A model generated the notes under the pieces. That model saw nothing but the letters and a program-made list of their open reading frames with translations, was not told where the DNA came from and did not search any database. Shown piece by piece: positions 14,544 through 19,423 of a stretch of 19,423 bases of DNA (within the stretch, counting starts at the first letter, position 1; each line of letters opens with the position of its first letter). The stretch spans positions 1 to 19,423 of the forward strand of contig JAADYY010000054.1 in assembly GCA_010092805.1 (NCBI GenBank). Direction: 5' to 3'. Position numbers and translations under genes: made by a program. The stretch is from Chloroflexota bacterium. GTDB taxonomy: Bacteria > Chloroflexota > Anaerolineae > Aggregatilineales > Phototrophicaceae.

Positions 14544-17018
14544 ATGCGAGCACGGCGCTGGGCATTCATCCTGCTGGCCTTCTACCTCGTCTTCATCGGC
14601 GGCAGCCCCTACTACAATCAAGTGTTTGCGGTGCGGGTGTTTCATCACGCTTTCGTCACGGTCGTGCTGGTGCTGTGGCTGGTCAATCGGCTGCGGCGGG
14701 GGCACGGATTCCCACGCACGCCGATCAATCCGTTGATTCTCGCCGCCGTTGTCGTCTGGGTGATCACGGGCGCGCTCAGCCTTGACCCGCGTGTGGCGTT
14801 TGAGAGTCTGTGGTTTTCACTCGTTCACCTGATCCTGTTCTTTGTGATGGTCGATTTGCTGCAACAGGGGCAGGCGCGGCTGCTCATGGAGACACAGTTT
14901 CTGCTGGCGGCGTTGGTCGTGCTGATCGCCGGAGTGCAGTTGGCGTCTTGGTATTTCGGCCTCGGCCTGCTGCCCGAAACCGACATCGGTTGGGCCAGCG
15001 TGATCGGGCCGGGGGCCTGGCTGCCGCTGGAATCGCCGCGCCTGAGCCTGCCGCTCGGCGTGACGACATGGCTGGCAGCCTACACCGCGCCGCTAGCGAT
15101 CCTGGCGGCGGGTTGGGCACTGACCGTGCGCCAGCGCGATTTCCGGGTGGTGTTATGGCTGCTGGCGGCGGCGCTGGTCATCGTCTTGATACTCACCAGT
15201 TCGCGCGGCGGCCTGATCTCGCTGGCGGTCGGTGCGGGCCTGCTGATTGCGCTGCGCCTGACGCACAACCCGCGTTTCCGGCAGTTGATCCGTCGTCCGG
15301 TGGGGGCGCTGGCCGTCGGCGCGGTCGTGATCGTCGGCACGGCGGCCTTCATCGGGTTTATCGTCTGGCAATCGCAGGGCCGCGATGCAGGCGATCTGCT
15401 GCGACTAAACCTGTGGCAGAGCGCGGTTACCGCGTTCCGCGACGATCCGCTGACCGGGGTGGGGCCGGGGATGTTCGGGCGTGCGGCGCGCCTCTACCGC
15501 GAACCCCTTTACGTCGATGATCGGCTGAGCACCGCGCACAACATCTACCTACACACCCTGGCCGAAACTGGCGTGATCGGGGCCGTCGTCAGCATCGGGT
15601 TGGGCAGTGTGGTGATCATCACATGGTGGCGGCTGTGGCGCACAGAGCGCTCACGACCGCGCCAACTGCGGCTGGAAGCGAGTTTCGCCGCGCTGGTCGG
15701 CATCGGTACGCACAGCATCTTCGACACCTTCAACACCACCCCGCTCATGCTGTTGATTCTGCTGTTGGTGGCGCTGAGCATCATCAAACCGCGCTCGCGG
15801 GTCGATGCGCTCACGAAGTCATCCGCGCCGCTGCCAACCGGCTCACCCTGGGTGGCCGCCGCGACCGCCGTCGTGCTGGTGATCTACGGGTTGGCCTTCA
15901 TCCAGTTCGACCGCGCCCACAACCACTTTCGGCTGAGTTTGACTCAGGCCGCCGACGCGCTAGATCAGGCCGCGCAAGCCGCTGCCATCGATCCACACCT
16001 GCGGCTCTACGATTTGCAGATCGCCTACCTCACCGCACAAGCCGCCGATCTGGACACCGAAGCGGGGCTGAATGCTGCGCTTGCCGCCTACGACCGGGCG
16101 TTGGCGCTCGAGCCGACCTGGGACACCGGCTGGATCAACCGGGCGGCGCTGGCCGAACGACAGGGCGACATCGACGCGGCGCTCGCGGCGCTGGAGCGCG
16201 CCCATGCGATCAGCCATCTCAATGGGGCGGTTCAGCAGTGGGCGCGGCTCGCCGATGCCCACGCCGCCGCCGCCCCCGACTTGATCCGTGAGCGCTACCT
16301 GAGCTACTCATCAACGCTGCCGCTGGCCGATTTCTGGATGGAAACGCCGTTACGCCGCGCCGCCATCGCCGAATTCACCTCCAATGAGGCGATCTCACGC
16401 GATGTGCGTTACCGGGTCACGGCGGCGCACTGGCCGGAACGGACGGCGGCACTGCTCCCCGACGATCCGGTCACGGCGGCGGATTACTGGGTGCTGGGCG
16501 AACATGCCCTCACCGCCGACAACAACCCAGAACAGGCCGTCGAGCACTTCACCGCCGCGCTGGCACGTGGGCCGCTCTATCCCGGCGACTACTTTGCGTC
16601 GCGCGGGCGGGCACAGCTCACCCTCGATCCGTCAGCGGCAGCCGCGCGTGATCTGGACATCGCCGCGCTGCTGGTCACCCTTTACGAATCGCCGAATGCG
16701 ATTCGGGTGGCATTAGCAGAAACACCTGAAGCAGTTCAAGCACTACGCCTCACGGCAGTGCCGTTGCGCGTCATTGAGCAGAATTTTGAGGCGGTGTTGT
16801 ATCAAGGGCGGCGCGGGTCGTTTGAGATCATACCGGAGATGCGTCAGCCGGGGCCGGGCACAATGGTCTTGCAGCCACTCTACGACTTGGCGGCGGATTT
16901 CCGCGCCAACAGTCAGACCGACATCGCGCTGAACGTCTACCGCGCTATCCTTGATCTAGCGCCCGATGAAGCGCGCGCCCGCCAACAGATCGCGGTGATC
17001 ACAGGAGCGGCACCGTGA
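14544..17018 (+). CDS. O-antigen ligase/polymerase (Wzy_C) family protein with TPR region
   Basis: This 824-residue protein combines a membrane domain of about ten to twelve helices (1-455) with a soluble C-terminal helical-repeat region. Ligase/polymerase signatures are TSSRGGLISLAVGAG (218-232), DDPLTGVGPGMFGRA (300-314) and STAHNIYLHTLAETGVIGAV (329-348). His332 matches the catalytic histidine position of WaaL-type enzymes. These enzymes join or transfer glycan chains carried on polyprenyl diphosphate at the outer membrane face. Unlike its neighbour it lacks a clear FGNPN motif. From about residue 460 the sequence forms TPR-like helix pairs (AALAAYDRALALEPTWDTGW, then AALAERQGDIDAALAALERA), probably outside the cell and binding a partner or acceptor. 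It starts nine bases after the transferase gene and its stop overlaps the next start (GTGA). Confidence 0.85.
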   Translation: MRARRWAFILLAFYLVFIGGSPYYNQVFAVRVFHHAFVTVVLVLWLVNRLRRGHGFPRTPINPLILAAVVVWVITGALSLDPRVAFESLWFSLVHLILFFVMVDLLQQGQARLLMETQFLLAALVVLIAGVQLASWYFGLGLLPETDIGWASVIGPGAWLPLESPRLSLPLGVTTWLAAYTAPLAILAAGWALTVRQRDFRVVLWLLAAALVIVLILTSSRGGLISLAVGAGLLIALRLTHNPRFRQLIRRPVGALAVGAVVIVGTAAFIGFIVWQSQGRDAGDLLRLNLWQSAVTAFRDDPLTGVGPGMFGRAARLYREPLYVDDRLSTAHNIYLHTLAETGVIGAVVSIGLGSVVIITWWRLWRTERSRPRQLRLEASFAALVGIGTHSIFDTFNTTPLMLLILLLVALSIIKPRSRVDALTKSSAPLPTGSPWVAAATAVVLVIYGLAFIQFDRAHNHFRLSLTQAADALDQAAQAAAIDPHLRLYDLQIAYLTAQAADLDTEAGLNAALAAYDRALALEPTWDTGWINRAALAERQGDIDAALAALERAHAISHLNGAVQQWARLADAHAAAAPDLIRERYLSYSSTLPLADFWMETPLRRAAIAEFTSNEAISRDVRYRVTAAHWPERTAALLPDDPVTAADYWVLGEHALTADNNPEQAVEHFTAALARGPLYPGDYFASRGRAQLTLDPSAAAARDLDIAALLVTLYESPNAIRVALAETPEAVQALRLTAVPLRVIEQNFEAVLYQGRRGSFEIIPEMRQPGPGTMVLQPLYDLAADFRANSQTDIALNVYRAILDLAPDEARARQQIAVITGAAP
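17003..17007 (+). promoter_or_regulatory. Ribosome-binding site supporting the GTG start at 17015
   Basis: AGGAG ends seven bases before GTG 17015, inside the end of the upstream gene. With the GTGA overlap it makes the unusual start codon the best choice and points to coupled translation of the two ligase-type proteins. Confidence 0.65.
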
Positions 17019-19330
17019 CCCAGTTCAGCACGTTGATCAGCCGCGCCGTCACGACGATTCTCTTTGCCTACCTGATCCTGATCGGCGGGACGTTCAACGG
17101 CTTGCTGATGCCGCAGTTCCGGCTGCAAACCGTCGTGATGCTGGGCGTGCTGGTCACCGCCTGGCTGCTGATCCGCTGGCGGCGCGGCTGGCGCTGGCAC
17201 CGCACGCCGCTCGATGTCGCCTTCGTCATCTGGATCATCGCGTTTGCGGTGTCGCTGTTGGCTAACAACGAGGTGTGGCGGCGCAGCTTGATGGGGCTGT
17301 GGTACATGGGCGCGTACATTGGTGCGTGGTATGTGCTGCTCGATGCCCTCGCCAACCGCGCCCTCGACCGGCACACTCTGGTCGATGCCCTGCTGATCAC
17401 CACCGTGATCGTGGTGCTGTTTGGCTACCTTCAGTTTGGCAACTGGCTGGCTGGCGGCGGGGGCGGGCTGTTGCTACGCCCGGTGAGCCTGTTTGGCAAC
17501 CCGAATGCGCTCGCCGGGTTTCTCGTCGTCCCCATCCCCTTCATCCTCGGTCGCATCCAAACGCCGGAACGGCGCGGGCGCGGGCTGCGCCGCGTGGTGA
17601 TGGGCGGCTACGCATTCTTGACGGTCGGTTTGCTGGCATTATCGTTTTCCCGCGGCGCGTGGATCGGGTTTGCTGCTGCACTCGCCGTCCAGATCGGGCT
17701 GATCCTGCTGACCTACGACCGCTTCTCGCTGCGCTACTGGCGGGCTTGGTGGGCGGCGCGCAGCCGTGCGGGCAAACTGCTCGCCAGCGGAGCCGCTGCT
17801 GCGGTGATCACGGCGGGAGCGGCTGCCGCGTTCCTGGTGCTGTCGACGCTGCTCACACCGGGGGGGCGCTCGCTGGATTTACGCACTTTCATTTACGATT
17901 CCGCGCTAACCGCCTTCGCTGAGCGGCCCATCGCCGGGGGCGGGTTGTTCACCTTTGGCGCGGATCTGGCGCGGCTGAATTCGACCCCGCCCACCGAACC
18001 GCACAGCCACGCCCACAGCCTGCCGTTCAACGTCGCTGCCGAACTCGGCCTCGTGGGGTTGACCGCTTTGGCCGTGACTGTCGTCCTCGCCCTGCGCACC
18101 ATCCGCCGCAACTATTTGGATCTGCCGCCGCGTGAGCGCCATGTGGTGATCAGCGCAGCGGCGGCCTGTGCCGGATTTGGTGTCCATCAACTCCTCGACC
18201 TGCCCGCGATGATACCCGCGATTGCGCTCACTGGGCTGCTAGCGCTGATTGTGGCGGCGGCCCCGGTCACGCCAACGGTGTGGGCGGCGCGGCGCGGGCG
18301 TTTCGTAACGACGGGGATCGCGCTGCTGTGGTTGGGCTTGATCGTCAGTGGGTTGTGGAGCAGCAGTGTTTACAGCCAGTACATGAGTGTGCTCACTGAG
18401 GCGGCCACCAGCGGCGACTATCGGCGTGGGGGCGAGCAGCTCACGGCGGTCATCAACGCCGACCCGGCACTGGCAGCGTATCACCATCAGCAGGGGATGC
18501 TGTATGGGCTGGCCGCCGAAGCGGGCGACCCATCCGCCCGTGATGCCGCCATCGTCGCTTTTGAACGATTCGTCGCAGCGCAGCCGGAATACGTTACCGG
18601 CTGGGCGAATCTCGCTGCATTGTCTGCCGCCGCTGATGACGTCGAACGCACAACCGCCGCATTAGAAGAAGTCTTGGCGCGTGCGCCGACCGCCTGGGCA
18701 CTGACCATTGGCCTGGGCGACCTCGCCGAGTCCGTCGGTGCCGACGCTCTAGCCCAACGGATTTACGAAGCGGGCATACAGGGTAACCCGAATATCATCT
18801 TATCTCCCGCCTGGGGCGATTCGAGCCTGCGCCGTGAACTGGTCGCCGCTGCGCCACCCGTTGCAGATGGTGCGGCGGCCCTCCGCCTGCTCGATTCTGG
18901 CGATGTGGCAGCCGCACAAGCCCTCTGGAATGCCAGCATCTTTTACAACTCCGGAGCGCCAGGCGCACAGTTCACGAGTCTGCGGCTGGCGCTAGCGAAC
19001 GGCGATATCGCTGCTGCCGAACAACATGCACAAAATATTGACGGCAGCGTTAACGCGGAATATCAAGCGTGGCGGTTGGTGAGTCAGGCGCTGATCGCAC
19101 GGGCAAACGGCGATGAAGTCGCGGCCACCCGTCATCTCGACACTGCAAATGCGCTGTTTGAGCCGCCGCCGCTCGGCCCAGACTGGGATTTAGGGGCAAA
19201 CGTTACGTATATTCAGTTCCTGCGGTCTGGCATCCCGCGCCAATTTCTGCCCAGCGTCGGCTACGACGGCACCGATCCATTGCTGCGTTACGCGCTTGAC
19301 ACAGCCCAGCGTGCTGGAAACCCTCGCTGA
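17015..19330 (+). CDS. O-antigen ligase/polymerase (Wzy_C) family protein with TPR region (second copy)
   Basis: This 771-residue protein has the same plan as its upstream neighbour: a membrane domain (about 10-450) and a C-terminal TPR-like region (about 455-771). The Wzy/WaaL-type motifs are clearer here: VSLFGNPNALAGFLVVPIPF (157-176), LSFSRGAWIGFAAAL (209-223), FAERPIAGGGLFTFG (301-315) and PHSHAHSLPFNVAAELGLVG (329-348), with His334 at the catalytic-histidine position. The motif ends in AHS rather than the commoner AHN. TPR-like units include AAIVAFERFVAAQPEYVTGW and the following LAALSAAADDVERTTAALEE. The start is GTG in a four-base overlap with a good ribosome-binding site. The two neighbours may divide the work, one polymerising the glycan and one transferring it to protein or another acceptor; the sequence does not show which does which. 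Confidence 0.87.
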   Translation: MTQFSTLISRAVTTILFAYLILIGGTFNGLLMPQFRLQTVVMLGVLVTAWLLIRWRRGWRWHRTPLDVAFVIWIIAFAVSLLANNEVWRRSLMGLWYMGAYIGAWYVLLDALANRALDRHTLVDALLITTVIVVLFGYLQFGNWLAGGGGGLLLRPVSLFGNPNALAGFLVVPIPFILGRIQTPERRGRGLRRVVMGGYAFLTVGLLALSFSRGAWIGFAAALAVQIGLILLTYDRFSLRYWRAWWAARSRAGKLLASGAAAAVITAGAAAAFLVLSTLLTPGGRSLDLRTFIYDSALTAFAERPIAGGGLFTFGADLARLNSTPPTEPHSHAHSLPFNVAAELGLVGLTALAVTVVLALRTIRRNYLDLPPRERHVVISAAAACAGFGVHQLLDLPAMIPAIALTGLLALIVAAAPVTPTVWAARRGRFVTTGIALLWLGLIVSGLWSSSVYSQYMSVLTEAATSGDYRRGGEQLTAVINADPALAAYHHQQGMLYGLAAEAGDPSARDAAIVAFERFVAAQPEYVTGWANLAALSAAADDVERTTAALEEVLARAPTAWALTIGLGDLAESVGADALAQRIYEAGIQGNPNIILSPAWGDSSLRRELVAAAPPVADGAAALRLLDSGDVAAAQALWNASIFYNSGAPGAQFTSLRLALANGDIAAAEQHAQNIDGSVNAEYQAWRLVSQALIARANGDEVAATRHLDTANALFEPPPLGPDWDLGANVTYIQFLRSGIPRQFLPSVGYDGTDPLLRYALDTAQRAGNPR

Positions 19331-19423
19331 CAGCGCGCTCAAACAGCCGTAACCGAACCCAACCTGATCCAAGCGGATGTTTTTCATCGTGTGTGGGCTT
19401 TTGCATGATAATGACTATATGAA
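19331..19423. other. Non-coding tail of the window
   Basis: These 93 bases follow the second ligase-type gene up to the window end. They become AT-rich after about 19380. I see no strong terminator hairpin, no complete promoter and no start codon with a ribosome-binding site. A downstream gene may begin just outside. Confidence 0.5.

Noticed and set aside
13308..14705. Long - strand open frame (465 codons) opposite the sugar transferase
   Set aside because: It has an antisense-shadow composition (His/Asp/Gln-rich, no hydrophobic core) and sits opposite a gene with complete catalytic motifs.
19380..19423. Promoter-like GATAAT at the window end
   Set aside because: No acceptable -35 hexamer lies 16-18 bases upstream, and the downstream sequence is not available.

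Overview
The window is a gene-dense, GC-rich bacterial chromosome segment. Gene content suggests a member of the Chloroflexota (Anaerolineae-like). This is an inference from three things: a lipoprotein with Pro/Thr-rich linkers and duplicated SLGCP-type domains, a large NACHT/HEAT protein with low-complexity inserts, and large YfhO-like membrane proteins beside ligases fused to TPR repeats. No rRNA, tRNA, CRISPR array, transposase or integrase was seen.

Region 1 (1-3249, + strand) is a housekeeping cluster: pgeF (ylmD), yggS (ylmE), yggT (ylmG), a DUF167/YggU gene and a lipoprotein. It resembles the ylm cluster of Gram-positive bacteria and the yggS-yggT-yggU run of enterobacteria, but sepF is missing between yggS and yggT. 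The 240-base gap between yggT and the DUF167 gene is not empty. It holds a perfect 12-bp inverted repeat enclosing a smaller hairpin, then a sigma70-like promoter candidate with two dyads in its core.

Region 2 (3261-6041, - strand) is one 926-residue STAND-type NTPase: a hydrophobic N-terminus, a NACHT-like P-loop domain with a coiled-coil insert, and C-terminal HEAT repeats. It converges on the lipoprotein gene (11-base gap) and diverges from region 3 across 266 bases that contain a perfect 9-bp dyad.

Region 3 (6308-19330, + strand) is a seven-gene, probably co-transcribed set for building a cell-surface glycan. In order it encodes a GT-C-like membrane protein, a YfhO-like membrane protein, a small secreted beta-rich protein, a second larger YfhO-like protein, a polyprenyl-phosphate sugar-1-phosphate transferase (the priming enzyme), and two consecutive O-antigen ligase/polymerase-type proteins with C-terminal TPR regions. 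Several junctions overlap by 1-11 bases, suggesting translational coupling. A plausible model is that the transferase loads the first sugar on the lipid carrier, the GT-C/YfhO-like proteins add or modify sugars outside the membrane, and the two Wzy/WaaL-like proteins polymerise the chain and transfer it to an acceptor. No soluble glycosyltransferase, Wzx flippase or Wzz regulator is visible, so those would have to lie outside the window. The last 93 bases hold no gene I can support.
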